Source: Planctomyces sp. SH-PL62 (GTDB lineage Bacteria > Planctomycetota > Planctomycetia > Isosphaerales > Isosphaeraceae). From it: a stretch of 64,000 bases of DNA. Positions 24,762-35,573 of the stretch are shown one piece after another. Each line of letters starts with the position of its first letter. The first letter of the stretch is position 1. Made by a program: the position numbers and the translations under genes. A model generated the notes under the pieces. The model was not told the origin of the DNA. It made no database searches and saw nothing but the letters and a program-made list of their open reading frames with translations. The stretch lies in NCBI RefSeq assembly GCF_001610895.1, contig NZ_CP011273.1, forward strand, positions 3,534,001 to 3,598,000. Direction: 5' to 3'.

Positions 24762-24832
24762 GGGGGCGGGATCTCGGCTCGGTCGTTCGGGCGGTCGTTC
24801 GATCCGTCGGGAATGGCGGCGGGTCGGGAGGT

Positions 24833-25120
24833 TCAGTCGAGGACGGCGGGGACGAGGAAGCTCTCGGCGTTCCTCTTGGGGGCGTTGGCGAGCGCGTCCT
24901 CGCGGGGGAGGGCGGGGCCGCGGACGTCGTCGCGGAAGACGTTGCGGACCTCGACGCCGTGGGCCAGCGGCTCGACGCCCGAGGTGTCGGGCTCCTGGAG
25001 CTGGGCCACGTAATCGACGATCGCGTTGAGCTGCCCGGTGAACGTCCGCAACTCGTCGGGGCTGAGGCGCAGCCGCGCCAGCACAGCGACCTTGGCCACT
25101 TCTTCGGTCGACAGCGACAT
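24833..25120 (-). CDS. gatC: Asp/Glu-tRNA(Asn/Gln) amidotransferase subunit C
   Basis: A 95-aa small subunit that wraps and stabilises GatA-GatB. It has the family pattern: an N-terminal [17 protein letters not shown] helix, then [18 protein letters not shown] and a C-terminal FLVPAVLD. First gene of the gatCAB operon. Confidence 0.95.
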   Translation of the reverse strand: MSLSTEEVAKVAVLARLRLSPDELRTFTGQLNAIVDYVAQLQEPDTSGVEPLAHGVEVRNVFRDDVRGPALPREDALANAPKRNAESFLVPAVLD

Positions 25121-25441
25121 CGTCCGGCTCTCTCCTCGCTCGCGCCTGGGATTCCCGCCGCCGGGCCCGACCGGACCCGGCGCACCGGGCCAGTCTGACA
25201 GATCCGGCCCCCGGCTTCAAGGCGCGGGGACGCCTCGGGGGCCGCCCTCGACCGCGGGGGTTCCCGGGGCGGCCGGCGGCGAAGTCCCCGGGGCTTCGGG
25301 GCGGCGGACGGCCGTTAATCGGTCTGGTGTCGGCCCGGTCGATCCTCCATAATGGGCCCTCGAACACGGGGCCGAACCGTTCGTTCTCGCGAGGGGAAGG
25401 GCCAGGAGACCGGAGCGCCTTCTGCGGGAAAGTTTCGCGCC
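25121..25441. other. Divergent intergenic region, nothing recognised
   Basis: About 320 bases between gatC (leftward) and the antiporter gene (rightward). It presumably carries both promoters. A weak -10-like CATAAT lies near 25350, without a good -35 partner. No RNA gene or repeat is visible. Confidence 0.4.
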
Positions 25442-27252
25442 ATGCACGACATCGACCTGATCGTAACCCTCACCGGCGGCATGGCCGCCGCGCTCGTCCT
25501 CGGCTACATCACCTTCAGGCTCCGGCTCTCGCCGATCGTCGGCTACCTTCTCGCGGGGATCGCGGTGGGGCCGGCGACGCCCGGATTCACGGCCGACCAG
25601 CACCTGGCCGACCAGCTCGCCGAGGTGGGCGTCATCCTGCTGATGTTCGGCGTCGGGTTGCAGTTCCACCTCAAGGAACTGCTCGCCGTCAAGCGGGTGG
25701 CGATCCCCGGCGCGGTCTGCCAGAGCGTGGTGGCGACGGTCCTGGGGACGCTGCTGGGCCACTACCACGGCTGGGATTGGTCGGCGGGCCTGGTCTTCGG
25801 CATGGCGATCTCGGTGGCGAGCACCGTGGTGCTGGTGCGAGTGCTGGCGGACAACGGCGACCTGCACACGCAGACCGGCCACATCGCCGTGGGCTGGCTC
25901 GTGGTCGAGGACCTGTTCACGGTCTTCCTGCTGGTGATGCTGCCGGCGCTCTTCGGCCCGGGGCGTCGGGGGCGGGGGCGGTCGGGTCGGCCGTCGGGAT
26001 GGCGACCGTGAAGCTCTGCGTGATGGTGGCGCTGACGTTCGTGGTCGGCGAGCGGGCGATACCCTGGCTGCTCGACAAGGCCGCGGCGACGCGCTCGCGC
26101 GAGCTGTTCACGCTGACCGTGCTCGTGGTGGCGCTGGGGATCGCCGTGTCGGCGGCGAAGCTGTTCGACGTGTCGATGGCCCTGGGGGCCTTCCTCGCCG
26201 GCATGGTGGTGGGCCGGTCGCAGTTCAGCCTGCGGGCGGCGACCGAGGCCCTGCCGATGCGGGACGCCTTCGCCGTCCTCTTCTTCGTCTCGGTCGGGAT
26301 GCTCTTCCACCCCCGGTCGCTGCTCGACTCCCCCGGCTTGCTCGCCGGGACGCTCGTCGTGATCCTCGTGGGCAAGCCGCTGGCGGCCTGGTCGATCGTC
26401 CACCTCCTCGGCTATCCGTTGCGGGCGGCGACCTCGGTCGGGGTCGTGCTGGCCCAGATCGGCGAGTTCTCGTTCATCCTGGCCACCGGCGGCAAGGCGC
26501 TCGGGATCATCGACGACGAAGCGAACAACGTCCTGATCGCCGCGGCGATCATCACGATCACGCTCAACCCGATCCTCTATCGGACCATCGGCCCGATGGA
26601 GCGGCTCCTCAAGCGCTTCATGAAGGACCCGAGCCCGGTCGAGAACCGGGTCCACCACGACGAGGAGGAGCCCGAGGCCTCGGGACGGCACCGGGTCGTC
26701 GTGATCGGCTACGGGCCGGTGGGGAAGACCCTCTCGCGGCTGCTCCGCGACATCCGGATCGACCCGGTCGTCGTCGAGCTCAACATGGACACCGTCCGCC
26801 GCCTGGAAGACGAGGGCGTGCGGGCGCTCTACGGGGACGCCATGCATCGCGAGGTCCTGGAGCACGCGGGCGTCGACAAGGCCGTCGGCCTGATCCTCAG
26901 CAGCTCGACCATGAGCGGCGGCAAGGAGACGATCCGGCTCGCCCGCGAGATCAACCCGGACGTCTTCATCCTCGCCCGAACGACCTACCTGCGCGAGGTG
27001 GCCGAGATGCGCGCCGCCGGCGCCGACAGCGTCTTCTCGGGCGAAGGCGAGGTCGCCCTGGCGATGACCGAGTCGCTGCTCCACCGCCTCGGCGCCACGC
27101 CCGACCAGGTGGACCGCGAGCGCGCCCGCGTCCACGCCGAATTCTCCGCCGCCGTCCGAGCCGGCGACGACGCACGGCTCGGGGGCCGGTCGGCGGCGAC
27201 GACGCCGGCGCCACGCCCGCCGCCCAGCCCGTCCCCGGGGCCCCGGAGATGA
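25442..27252 (+). CDS. Kef-type cation:proton antiporter with TrkA-N domain, frameshifted
   Basis: A CPA2-family monovalent cation/proton antiporter of about 600 aa when joined. The N-terminal half has about a dozen membrane helices ([51 protein letters not shown]). The C-terminal half has a TrkA-N Rossmann domain ([19 protein letters not shown]) that binds NAD(H) and gates transport. The frame starting at 25442 ends prematurely at 26011, and the rest continues one frame back. Restoring one G in the G-rich stretch 25960-25978 makes one frame. A C-terminal Pro/Ala tail is low-complexity. As written, the protein is broken; I suspect a sequence error. Confidence 0.88.
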
Positions 27253-27299
27253 CCGCCGCCCGCAGCGAGAACCCGCTGGGCGAATGACCGACGCGGTCC

Positions 27300-28331
27300 T
27301 CAGGCCGTCAGGATCAGGTCCGGCAGCCCCGTGTTGCGCGGCGAGTACGCCAGCGCGGGGTCGCCGCGGCGCAGGTCGACGGAGGGATCGATCGCCTCGT
27401 TCCCCTTCGTCTCCAGCACTGAGCGGAAGTGCCGGGGATGGCGGTGGGCGTAGAGCCCCAGGAGGAACTTCGCGTAGGAGTCGGTGGCCGTCCCCTTGAA
27501 GCTCTCGGCCCCGACCGCGACCCGGGAGAGCCCGAGGCCCGCGTCGGCCGCCCGGTCCTGCATCCACCGCAGGGCGATGTCGGAAAGTCTCCGATCGTCG
27601 TAGCCGCCCCCCACGTCCGAGTGGGCGCCCGCGAACCAGCGCTGTTCGACCGTCTGGCCCGGCTTCTCCTTGGGGTTCCAGAGCGCCGCCTCATAGTCGG
27701 CCCGGTGCTCGTCCAGCGCCAGGGCGTGGTAGGCCCGTTCGACGATGGCGCTGAGTTCGGTGTCGTGGAACTGGAAATATGAGGCGTTCAGCCGACCCGC
27801 CAGCTCCAGAGGGATGCCGAGCGCCCCGACGGTGTCCCAGACGCCGAGGAACCGGATCGGGATCTCGCGCGAGAAGCGGGCGCGGAAGCGTCGGGCCCGC
27901 GCGGTGTCGGGGCCGTCGCCCCGGGTCCGATAGATGAGGTACGCCGCCGCCGCCGCGAGCTTGGCGTACCGCCGGCTCACCAGGCCGCTGTTGCGGATCA
28001 TGCCGACGAGGCTCCTCGCCGTGTAGGCGCCCCGGCTGAATCCCAGGATGTAGACCTCGTCCCCTTCGTCGTACAGCTCGATGAGCTTCCCGTAGCCGTC
28101 ACGGATGTGCTCGGCAAGCCCGGCGCCCAGCACGCCGCCGGTGATCCGATCCCAGTGGTCGGTCCCCACGCCGCGAAAGTACGCTTTCGCCTGGACGACG
28201 CCGTCGGGGCCGACCGGCTGGACCGATTCGTGGAACCGACTGACGTTCGTCTCCACCCGCTCGCTCGGGTCGCGGCCTTCATCGGCCGGCACGTTCCAGG
28301 TGCCGTCGAAACAAAGGACGATGCGCTTCAT
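27300..28331 (-). CDS. DUF2235 alpha/beta hydrolase
   Basis: A 343-aa protein of the DUF2235 family, related to Tle1-type phospholipases. It starts with KRIVLCFDGTWN and carries the nucleophile elbow GFSRGAYTARSL at 97-108 (Ser99), with acidic and His residues in FLGVWDTVGALG and WFAGAHSDVGGGY. It has no signal peptide or membrane helix. No VgrG, Hcp or immunity-like gene is adjacent, so a secretion-effector role is not supported. A housekeeping lipase or esterase is equally possible. The start MKRIVL at 28331 fits the family; the frame continues upstream without homology. Confidence 0.88.
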   Translation of the reverse strand: MKRIVLCFDGTWNVPADEGRDPSERVETNVSRFHESVQPVGPDGVVQAKAYFRGVGTDHWDRITGGVLGAGLAEHIRDGYGKLIELYDEGDEVYILGFSRGAYTARSLVGMIRNSGLVSRRYAKLAAAAAYLIYRTRGDGPDTARARRFRARFSREIPIRFLGVWDTVGALGIPLELAGRLNASYFQFHDTELSAIVERAYHALALDEHRADYEAALWNPKEKPGQTVEQRWFAGAHSDVGGGYDDRRLSDIALRWMQDRAADAGLGLSRVAVGAESFKGTATDSYAKFLLGLYAHRHPRHFRSVLETKGNEAIDPSVDLRRGDPALAYSPRNTGLPDLILTA

Positions 28332-28511
28332 GGGGGGGCTCCACTGGGGCCGGGAGACCGCCTCGCGAGGCACCCGAAGGGGCTTGCCGAGGCGTCGATT
28401 GGAGGCGGAAAAGTGGTGGAACGGCCGAATCCTACCGGCCGAGAAACGCGAAAGCAATCATTTTAGGTGAAACTTAAAGCCCGGTCCGCCGTCGTCGGCA
28501 CCCGCGACGGT

Positions 28512-28541
28512 TTGACGACCGCCCCTGCGAGCTTCTAAGAT
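28512..28541 (+). promoter_or_regulatory. Predicted sigma-70-type promoter for glmU
   Basis: TTGACG at 28512-28517 and TAAGAT at 28536-28541 with an 18-base spacer, about 78 bases before the glmU start. Consensus match only. Confidence 0.45.
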
Positions 28542-28618
28542 GGCCCGACGCCGAGCCGGCCTCGCGATGCCGGGGCGACGGCCGGGGGACTACTTACTCT
28601 GAGGATCGGGGCGGATTC

Positions 28619-29890
28619 ATGGCGATCGAAGGTCCGGTGGCGATCATCCTGGCGGCCGGCCAGGGCAAGCGGATGAACTCGGACAGGGCGAAGGTGCTGC
28701 ACGAGGTGTGCGGCAGGCCGATGATCAGTTACGTCGTCGACGCGGCCCGGGGTGCGGGGGCGAAGACCATCGTGGTCGTCGTCGGCTATGCGGCCGATCA
28801 GCTCTACGAGGCCCTGGACGGCGAGCCTGACATCCGATTCGCCGTCCAGGAGGAACAGCTCGGCACGGGCCACGCCGTCAAGGTCTGCCGGCCGCTGCTG
28901 GAGGGCTACGAAGGCCCGATCCTGGTCCTCGTCGGCGACGAGCCCTTGCTCCGCCCCGAGCCGCTGGCCGACCTCCTCGATCGCCAGAAGCGCGAGCGGG
29001 CCGCCTGCCTGCTGGGGACGGCCGAGGTCGACGACCCGACCGGCTTCGGCCGCATCCTCCGCGACTCCGCCGGGCGGTTCCTGCGGATCGTCGAGGAACG
29101 CGACGGCACTCCCGAAGAGAGGGCCATCCGCGAGGTCAACCCGAGCTGCTACGTCTTCGAGCTTCCCGCGCTCTGGGAGGCCCTGGAACAGATCGGCACC
29201 AGCAACGCCCAGGGCGAATACTACCTCACCGACGCCCCCGAGCAGCTGATGCGGATGGACCGCAAGGTCCTGGCCCTCAACGTGCTCTCGGCCGACGACA
29301 TCCTCGGCGTCAACACCCGCCAGCACCTCGCCCAGGCCGGGGAGATCATGCAGGCCCGGATCCAGGACCACTGGATGACCGAGGGGGTCTCGATCGTCGA
29401 TCCCCGGAACACCTACATCGACGGCCGCGCCCAGATCGGCCGCGACACCGTCGTCCGGCCGTTCAGCGTGCTCGACGGCGCGGTGAAGGTCGGCGACCGC
29501 TGCAAGATCGGCCCGTTCGCCCACCTCCGGCCGGGTGCCGAGCTGGCCGACGACGTCGAGGTCGGCGCGTTCGTCGAGGTCAGCCGCTCGACGCTCGACG
29601 CGGGGGTCGTCGTCCGCCACCTGGCCTATCTGGGCGACGCCCGCGTGGGCGCGAACGTGAACGTCGGCTGCGGCGCGATCACCGCCAACTTCGACGGCGA
29701 GCGCAAGCACGCGACCACGATCGGCGCCGACGCCCACATCGGCTCGGGGGCCGTCCTGATCGCCCCCGTCGCGGTCGGCGAGGGGGCCGTCGTCGGCGCC
29801 GGCGCCGTCGTCACCAAGAACAACGACGTCCCCAAAGGCGCGACGGTCGTCGGCGTCCCGGCCCGGCCGATCGCGACGAAGTCCGAGTGA
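28619..29890 (+). CDS. glmU: Bifunctional GlcNAc-1-P uridyltransferase / GlcN-1-P acetyltransferase
   Basis: A 423-aa enzyme making UDP-N-acetylglucosamine, the precursor of peptidoglycan and LPS. The N-terminal nucleotidyltransferase domain (about 1-230) has LAAGQGKRM at 11-19 with Lys25, and EEQLGTGHA. The C-terminal left-handed beta-helix carries the acetyltransferase site: RHLAYLGDA with the catalytic His, then [17 protein letters not shown]. It is somewhat shorter than the E. coli enzyme but has both active sites. The gene appears monocistronic and has its own predicted promoter. Confidence 0.93.
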   Translation: MAIEGPVAIILAAGQGKRMNSDRAKVLHEVCGRPMISYVVDAARGAGAKTIVVVVGYAADQLYEALDGEPDIRFAVQEEQLGTGHAVKVCRPLLEGYEGPILVLVGDEPLLRPEPLADLLDRQKRERAACLLGTAEVDDPTGFGRILRDSAGRFLRIVEERDGTPEERAIREVNPSCYVFELPALWEALEQIGTSNAQGEYYLTDAPEQLMRMDRKVLALNVLSADDILGVNTRQHLAQAGEIMQARIQDHWMTEGVSIVDPRNTYIDGRAQIGRDTVVRPFSVLDGAVKVGDRCKIGPFAHLRPGAELADDVEVGAFVEVSRSTLDAGVVVRHLAYLGDARVGANVNVGCGAITANFDGERKHATTIGADAHIGSGAVLIAPVAVGEGAVVGAGAVVTKNNDVPKGATVVGVPARPIATKSE

Positions 29891-29935
29891 GCCGAGGAGG
29901 GGAGAGGCGGCCGTCCCCTCTCCCCTCGCGACGTC

Positions 29936-31306
29936 TCAGCCCAGCGACCAGCCCGGTCGGTAGTCCCGGCGGATCAGGGCGTCGGCCTCGGACGCGTTGG
30001 TCGCCTTGAGGGCGGCGGCGTCCCATTCGAGCTTCCCGCCGACGCGATAGGCCACGTTGCCGAGGTGGTTGGCCTCGGTGAGCCAGCCGGCGTACTCGAA
30101 ATTGCAGGTGGTGGGCGCCCCGGTCTTGCAGGCGTGGATCCACTCGGCGTGGTGGCCCAGCGACGCCGGGATCGTCGGCTCCGGCCGCTTGTAGTCGCGA
30201 AACTCGTCCTCGGGGAGGAGGAGGTGGCGGCCGTAATCGGAGAGGAGCATCCCCTTCTCGCCGACGAAGAGCACGCCGCTGTCCCACTTGGGGATGGCGC
30301 CCGACGACCAGGGCTCCGGCTTCATCGCCCCCTGATACCAGGTGAGGCGGGTGGCGGGCTGGTCCCCCTTGGCCTCGTATTCATAGACCGCCTTCATGGA
30401 GGCGGGCGCGATCTCGGCGTGCGGCGGCGGGCCGAAGGCCTCGATCGTGCTGGGGGCCTTCAGCTTCAGCGCCCAGAACGGCAGGTCGATCCAGTGGCTC
30501 CCCAGGTCGCTCATGGTGCCGTTGCCGAAGTCCCACCAGCGATACCACTTGGGGCCCGGGAAATAGACTTCGTGGAAGGGGCGGGACTTGACCGGCCCGA
30601 TCCAGAGGTCCCAGTCGAGCCCGGCGGGGATCGGCGACGAGCCGGCCGGCCGCTCGGTGACGGAGACGATGTCGCCGTTGGCCTTGGCTTCCTCGGGAGA
30701 CTGCCGCCCCCAGGCGCGGCCGACCCAGACGTGCACGTCCTTGACGGCGCCGATCGCCCCGGCCTGGATCAACTCGACGACGCGCCGGTAGTTGTCGCCG
30801 GCGTGGATCTGCGTCCCCATCTGGGTGGCGACCTTGGCCTTGCCGGCGGCCTCGCGGATCAGCCTCGCCTCCCAGATGTCGTGGGTCAGGGGCTTCTCGC
30901 AATAGACGTGCTTGCCCAGTTGCAGGGCCGGGAGGACGGCGAAGGCGTGGGTGTGCTCGGTGGTGCTGACCACCACGGCGTCGTACTTCTTGAGGTCGTC
31001 GTAGAGCTTGCGGAAGTCGCGATACTTCCTGGCGTGGGGACGCGTCTCGGCGGCCCGTTCGACGGCCACGTCGTAGACGTCGCAGAGGGCGACGATGTTC
31101 TCGGAGGAGACGTCGCCCAGATTTCCCGCGCCTCGCCCGCCCACGCCGATGCAGGCGATGTCCAGCTTCTCGTTGAGGTTCCGGCCCCGGACGAAGGCGG
31201 GGGCCGCGAAGACGCCGAGGGCCGCCGCGGCCGCGGCCTTGTGGAACTGGCGCCTCGAAGGGGCTGCCCCGGGCGTTCCCGGGGCCATCGTCGAATCGTC
31301 GGACAT
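29936..31306 (-). CDS. Tat-exported Gfo/Idh/MocA-family oxidoreductase
   Basis: A 456-aa secreted NAD(P)-dependent dehydrogenase-like protein. A twin-arginine signal ([15 protein letters not shown]) is at residues 17-31. The Rossmann fold starts with [12 protein letters not shown] (51-62). The catalytic EKP motif is intact at 137-139 ([11 protein letters not shown]). The C-terminal domain has [12 protein letters not shown] with the conserved His. GGAG lies just before the start. Planctomycetes encode many such exported proteins, thought to act on sugars; the substrate is not inferable here. Confidence 0.92.
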   Translation of the reverse strand: MSDDSTMAPGTPGAAPSRRQFHKAAAAAALGVFAAPAFVRGRNLNEKLDIACIGVGGRGAGNLGDVSSENIVALCDVYDVAVERAAETRPHARKYRDFRKLYDDLKKYDAVVVSTTEHTHAFAVLPALQLGKHVYCEKPLTHDIWEARLIREAAGKAKVATQMGTQIHAGDNYRRVVELIQAGAIGAVKDVHVWVGRAWGRQSPEEAKANGDIVSVTERPAGSSPIPAGLDWDLWIGPVKSRPFHEVYFPGPKWYRWWDFGNGTMSDLGSHWIDLPFWALKLKAPSTIEAFGPPPHAEIAPASMKAVYEYEAKGDQPATRLTWYQGAMKPEPWSSGAIPKWDSGVLFVGEKGMLLSDYGRHLLLPEDEFRDYKRPEPTIPASLGHHAEWIHACKTGAPTTCNFEYAGWLTEANHLGNVAYRVGGKLEWDAAALKATNASEADALIRRDYRPGWSLG

Positions 31307-31448
31307 GGGGCGTCTCCGGCTCGCGATCGGCGAGGGCCCGGCCGGACGACGACCGCCCGGGGCTCAGGCCCATGCCAGAGCATGCCTCGGACGGCCCCGC
31401 GAATCAAGCGTCCCGCGTCCGGACGTCCCGCCCGGCGCGACCGTTCGC

Positions 31449-33194
31449 CTATGGAGTGGAGGCCGCGCCGATCTCGCAGCCCAGGGCCTCGGTGAAGTCG
31501 GCGAAGTAGCCCATGACGAGTCGGTTCGCTAGCGCGCCCGCGAGGGGGACCTGGTTCCAGGGGTTCGGGGTCGCGAAGACCAGCGGGAGCACGATCTCTC
31601 CGATGCGATAATCGATCCGGACGGCGACGTTCGACTGGCTCGGCACCGGCCACAACGCCGCGACGTCCTCGCCCCGGATCACGTAGCGATGGGTCAGGCC
31701 CTCGAAGATGAGACGACGGCCCGCCCGGTCGAAGAAGGCGATCCCCAGGTCGTCGCCGACCAGCTTCGGCTTGTCGAACGTCCGGGCGTCCTCAAGTGCG
31801 AGGACGCGCGAGGGGAGGTCGGGACGGCCGTCGACCGGCGTGCCGGAGCGGCCGTGGATGCGTCGGGCGAGGAACCCCCTCCAGTGGCGGAACCCGCCGA
31901 ACCAGATGAACATTCCGGCCGCCAGGAACCCGAAGAATCCGAGGATTCCCGCGACGGAATAGGTCTCGCTGAGAGGCGTCGGGGCGCCGTTCGGACCATT
32001 CACCCGCGAGGCCAGGTAGAGCATCGCCCCTATCCAGCCGAACGCCGCGACGATCGGCGCGAGTATCAGGAGGCACACGGCCCAGGATGTTCGGCTCATC
32101 GTGCGGCGGCCGTCCTCCGAGGCGGGCGTGCAGAGCGAGGTCGGGACGACGTCCAACCCCTCGATCGGTCTCCCCTTCAGACGGGCGAGGCTGGCGGCGA
32201 CGGCCGCTGCGCGGAAGTCGGCGTCGGCCTCGGGGCGAGACTCGGCGGCGAGGCCCAGGCGGTCGATCGATTCCTGGAGCGCCGACGGCGAGTCCCCGAC
32301 GACGTCGCCCGCGGGCCGCTTCACATCGGGGAACTCGCGGGCGACGGCGGCCATCTGGTCGGCGGGGATCGACCGCTGGGCGATCAGGCCCGTCTTGCCG
32401 CCGAGCACGCTGACGTACGAAGGCTCCGTGACGTCTTCCGGGAAGTGTTCGATCCGGACGACGACGCTCGGCGCGCCGCCGTTCATCTTGCTCGACGACC
32501 GGGGCAGGGCCCCGATCGCGGCCCAGTCCCCCGCCTCTACGGCGGCGAGCACGCCGTCGGTCGCCGCGATGGGGAGGCTGCACTCCGTCGAACTCGCCCA
32601 GCGCCGGAGCCGTTCCGAGTAGACGCGCGAGGCCGACGAACGCCCGATCGCGATCGCGGCGCCGGCGATCAGGAGCGTCTCCATCCCGAAGAAGACGCCG
32701 TTGAAGATCACGTCGACGGCCCCGGGAGGACGCGCGGCTTGGTTCGCCCCCCCTCGGCCGACGTCGACCGGCCGGCTCGTCTTGCAGCGGAAGGCGACGT
32801 ACCCCGGCAGGCCCGGGAGGCCCCCCACGGCCTCGGTCAGCGCGACCATTCCCGGGCCGTGGGAGACCACGTTGGCCAGGTAGCTCAGCTCCCAGTAGCC
32901 CGCGTAATACACGAACGCCAAGGCCATGCCCACGAAGCCCGCGAACCCTCGGTTGCGGCAGCGGCCCCCCCGCACGACCACCCAGACCATCCCGAAGACC
33001 GGGACGGCCAGGATCAATGGGGTGATGAGATAGAAATAGAACCCCCCCTCCGTCAGCAAGAGCGCCACGGCCATGACCAGGGCCACGATCCCCCCGGCCA
33101 CGAGTCGCGGGATCAGTCGGAGGAAGTCGATCCGGCCGCTCGGCCGATAGACGTCGGGCGGCTCGAGCGTCGCAACTTCGTCGTCGGGGGGCAT
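31449..33194 (-). CDS. Hypothetical multi-pass membrane protein
   Basis: A 581-aa protein with about six hydrophobic helices in two groups: near residues 28-110 (VAGGIVALVMAVALLLT, FYFYLITPLILAVPVFGMVWV) and near 370-440 (AVCLLILAPIVAAFGWIGAML, VAGILGFFGFLAAGMFIWF). A soluble domain lies between and another follows. I recognise no family. It starts 53 bases downstream of the FGGY kinase gene on the same strand, so the two may be co-transcribed. Codon use is like its neighbours. Confidence 0.7.
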   Translation of the reverse strand: MPPDDEVATLEPPDVYRPSGRIDFLRLIPRLVAGGIVALVMAVALLLTEGGFYFYLITPLILAVPVFGMVWVVVRGGRCRNRGFAGFVGMALAFVYYAGYWELSYLANVVSHGPGMVALTEAVGGLPGLPGYVAFRCKTSRPVDVGRGGANQAARPPGAVDVIFNGVFFGMETLLIAGAAIAIGRSSASRVYSERLRRWASSTECSLPIAATDGVLAAVEAGDWAAIGALPRSSSKMNGGAPSVVVRIEHFPEDVTEPSYVSVLGGKTGLIAQRSIPADQMAAVAREFPDVKRPAGDVVGDSPSALQESIDRLGLAAESRPEADADFRAAAVAASLARLKGRPIEGLDVVPTSLCTPASEDGRRTMSRTSWAVCLLILAPIVAAFGWIGAMLYLASRVNGPNGAPTPLSETYSVAGILGFFGFLAAGMFIWFGGFRHWRGFLARRIHGRSGTPVDGRPDLPSRVLALEDARTFDKPKLVGDDLGIAFFDRAGRRLIFEGLTHRYVIRGEDVAALWPVPSQSNVAVRIDYRIGEIVLPLVFATPNPWNQVPLAGALANRLVMGYFADFTEALGCEIGAASTP

Positions 33195-33243
33195 CGATGC
33201 GACTCCAGGTCGACAGGGGTCGTCAGGACCTCGGAAATCCGGG

Positions 33244-34763
33244 TCACGCGGGATCGTTCAGTCGGCGGTAGAGGTCGACGTAGCGGACGAACAATTCGTC
33301 GTAGGCCGGGGCGTTCGCCGGGTCGGGCTCGACGACGCGCTCGATGGCGACCATGGCTCCGGCGGCCTCGTCGAAGTCCTTGTAGACGCCGGCGGCGACC
33401 GCGGCGGTCATCGCGGAGCCCAGCGCGCACGACTCGCCCTCGCGGGTCAGGTGGATGGGCTTCTGCAGGACGTCGGCGTGGATCTGGAGCCAGAGCGGGG
33501 ACTTGGCGCCGCCGCCGCCGATGAAGACGCGCTCGACCTTCAGGCCGTGTCGCGAGGCGTCGTCGAGGATGTGCCGGGTCCCCATCGCGGTCGCTTCATA
33601 AAGGGCGCGGAAGACGTGGCCGGGGCCGTGGGCCAGGGAGAGGCCGACGATCGCGCCTCGGGCCTGCGGGTTCTTGTAGGGGGATCGGTTCCCCTGCCAG
33701 TCCTCGCGGACGACGAGGCCCTCGGCGCCGGGGGGACGGCGGCGGCCTTCTCGTCGAGCACGGTGTAGACGTTGACGCCTCGGGCGTCGGCTTCGGCCTG
33801 CTCGTGGCCGGCGAAGTGGCGGCGATACCAGTCCAGGATCGAGCCGGTCGCGGTCTGGCCCGCCTCGATGGTGTAGAGCCCTTCGACGGTGGCGTCGGGA
33901 TAGCAGCCGCCGGCGCCGGAGCCGAAAACCCCTTCGCGGGTCTGCGCCAGGTGGCAGGTGCTGGAGCCGACGATGAGCGCGACGTCGCCGTCGCCGGTGG
34001 CGCCCAGGCCAAGCATGCCGAGATAGGCGTCGATGCCCCCCTGCGCCACGGGCGTCCCGGCCTTCAGGCCCAGGTCCTCGGCGGCCGACTTGCTCAGGAC
34101 GGCGTCTCCCTTGCCCAGCGGGACGATCGCCTCGGGCCACTTGGCCGGGAGGTCGTGCAGGCCGACCGCGGCGATCATGGCGAGCGGCCAGCCGCCGTCG
34201 GGGCGGGCGTAGTTCCACTTCACCGCCAGGTGGTTCAGCGAGAGCGTCCACGCGCCGGTCAGCCGGTGCATCATCCAGTCGGTGCACTCGACGATCCGAT
34301 CGGCTCGGGCGAACGTCTCGGGATCGTTGCGCTTCAGCCAGAGGGCCTTCGGGAGCATCCACTCGGGCGAGACCCGGCCCGACACGTAGCGGAGCACCGG
34401 GTCGCCGGTCGCGCTGATCTCGTCGGCCTCTCGGAAGGCCCGCTGGTCCATCCAGAGCAGGGCGGGACGCAGGGGGGCGCCGTCCAGGTCGCAGGCGACG
34501 ACCGTGCAGGCCGTGCAGTCCAGGCCGATCGCGACCACCTGATCGGGACTGACGCCCGCCTTGGCGAGCGCGGCCCGGGTCGCGGACTTGGCGGCGTTCC
34601 ACCAGTCGCGGGGGTGCTGCTCGGCCCAGCTCGGCCTGGGATAGGTCGTCTCGATCGGCTCGACGCCGAAGGCCACGGTCCTCCCGCTCAGGTCCACCAG
34701 GGCGGCGCGGAGGCTCTGGGTGCCGACGTCGAGCCCCAGGACGATCGGTTGCTTGCTGCTCAT
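33244..34763 (-). CDS. FGGY-family carbohydrate kinase (xylulokinase-like), frameshifted
   Basis: An ATP-dependent sugar kinase of about 505 aa when joined. The N-terminal half starts VLGLDVGTQSLRAALVDLSG (phosphate-binding) and contains GGIDAYLGMLG with the catalytic Asp. Up to about 33745 the frame from 34763 is good. It then loses homology, while the next frame continues with GLVVREDWQGNRSPYKN, FIGGGGAKSPLWLQIHADVL and ALGSAMTAAVAAG, the second FGGY domain. The break coincides with six plus-strand Gs at 33730-33735; seven restore one frame. Sequence similarity suggests xylulokinase or a related pentulose kinase. Confidence 0.88.
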
Positions 34764-34835
34764 GGGGAGGTCTCGTCTTCGATGGAGAGGGGAGGCGGTT
34801 GGGGGAGGTGGCTGGGATTGCGTCGCGTGCCGATC

Positions 34836-34904
34836 CGACGGTGTTCGTGCTCGTCTTCCCCCTCATCCGGCCCTTCGGGCCACCTTCCCCGCGAGGGGGG
34901 AAGG
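34836..34904 (+). repeat. Dispersed intergenic palindromic repeat, copy 2
   Basis: The left part (34836-34883) matches the minus strand of 9001-9050. The right part (34883-34904) is a ccttcccc-gcga-ggggggaagg hairpin like that at 9125-9145. It lies between the FGGY kinase and dtd genes. Confidence 0.7.
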
Positions 34905-34927
34905 ACCTTGAGTTTCGGCGAACGATG

Positions 34928-35377
34928 TCAGAACTGGCGGCGGCTGTCGAGCAGGAACGTCACCGGGCCGTCGTTGACGAGCGCGACCTTCATATCCGCC
35001 CGGAAGACCCCGGTGGCGACGTCGAGCCCGGACTCGCCGACGCGCCTGGCGAAGTCCAGGTAGAGCGTCTCGGCGGTCTGGGGATCGGCGGCGTCGCTGA
35101 AACCGGGACGACGCCCGGCGCGGCAGTCGGCCATCAGGGTGAACTGGCTGACGACCAGCAGTCCTCCCCGGACGTCGACGACGCTGCGGTTCATCTTGCC
35201 GGCCTCGTCTTCGAAGGCGCGGAGGTTCAGGATCTTCTCGGCCAGGCGGGCGGAGTCCTCCGGGGCGTCCTCGCGGGCGACCCCCAGCAGGACCAGCCAG
35301 CCCCGGCCGATCTCCCCGACGATTTCGCCCTCGACCTCGACCGAGGCTCGCGACACGCGTTGCACGACGGCTCGCAT
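34928..35377 (-). CDS. dtd: D-aminoacyl-tRNA deacylase
   Basis: A 149-aa proofreading enzyme that removes D-amino acids (and glycine from tRNA-Ala) from tRNAs. The start [15 protein letters not shown] at 35377 is the family N terminus. The SQFTLMAD motif near residue 78 and the cross-subunit motif GPVTFLLD near the C terminus, with its Gly-Pro pair and Thr, form the active site. Length is typical. Single gene. Confidence 0.95.
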   Translation of the reverse strand: MRAVVQRVSRASVEVEGEIVGEIGRGWLVLLGVAREDAPEDSARLAEKILNLRAFEDEAGKMNRSVVDVRGGLLVVSQFTLMADCRAGRRPGFSDAADPQTAETLYLDFARRVGESGLDVATGVFRADMKVALVNDGPVTFLLDSRRQF

Positions 35378-35573
35378 CCCACGCAGGCTCCTTCGCAAGC
35401 ACGGATCATCGAAACGCCGGACATCTTAGCCGTCCCGAAGCCCGCGCGGTAGGGAGTGCCCGGAACCCCCGCGACGTCGGGCTCGGACGCGGTCGGGACG
35501 AGTGGGTATGCCGTTTGCGTGGGCCGATCTCTGCGGGCCGTGCGGCGATCTGAGGGTCGTAAGAGAGGAGGGA

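Noticed and set aside
27300-28331. DUF2235 gene as a type VI secretion effector
   Set aside because: No VgrG, PAAR, Hcp or immunity gene is nearby and no secretion signal is visible.
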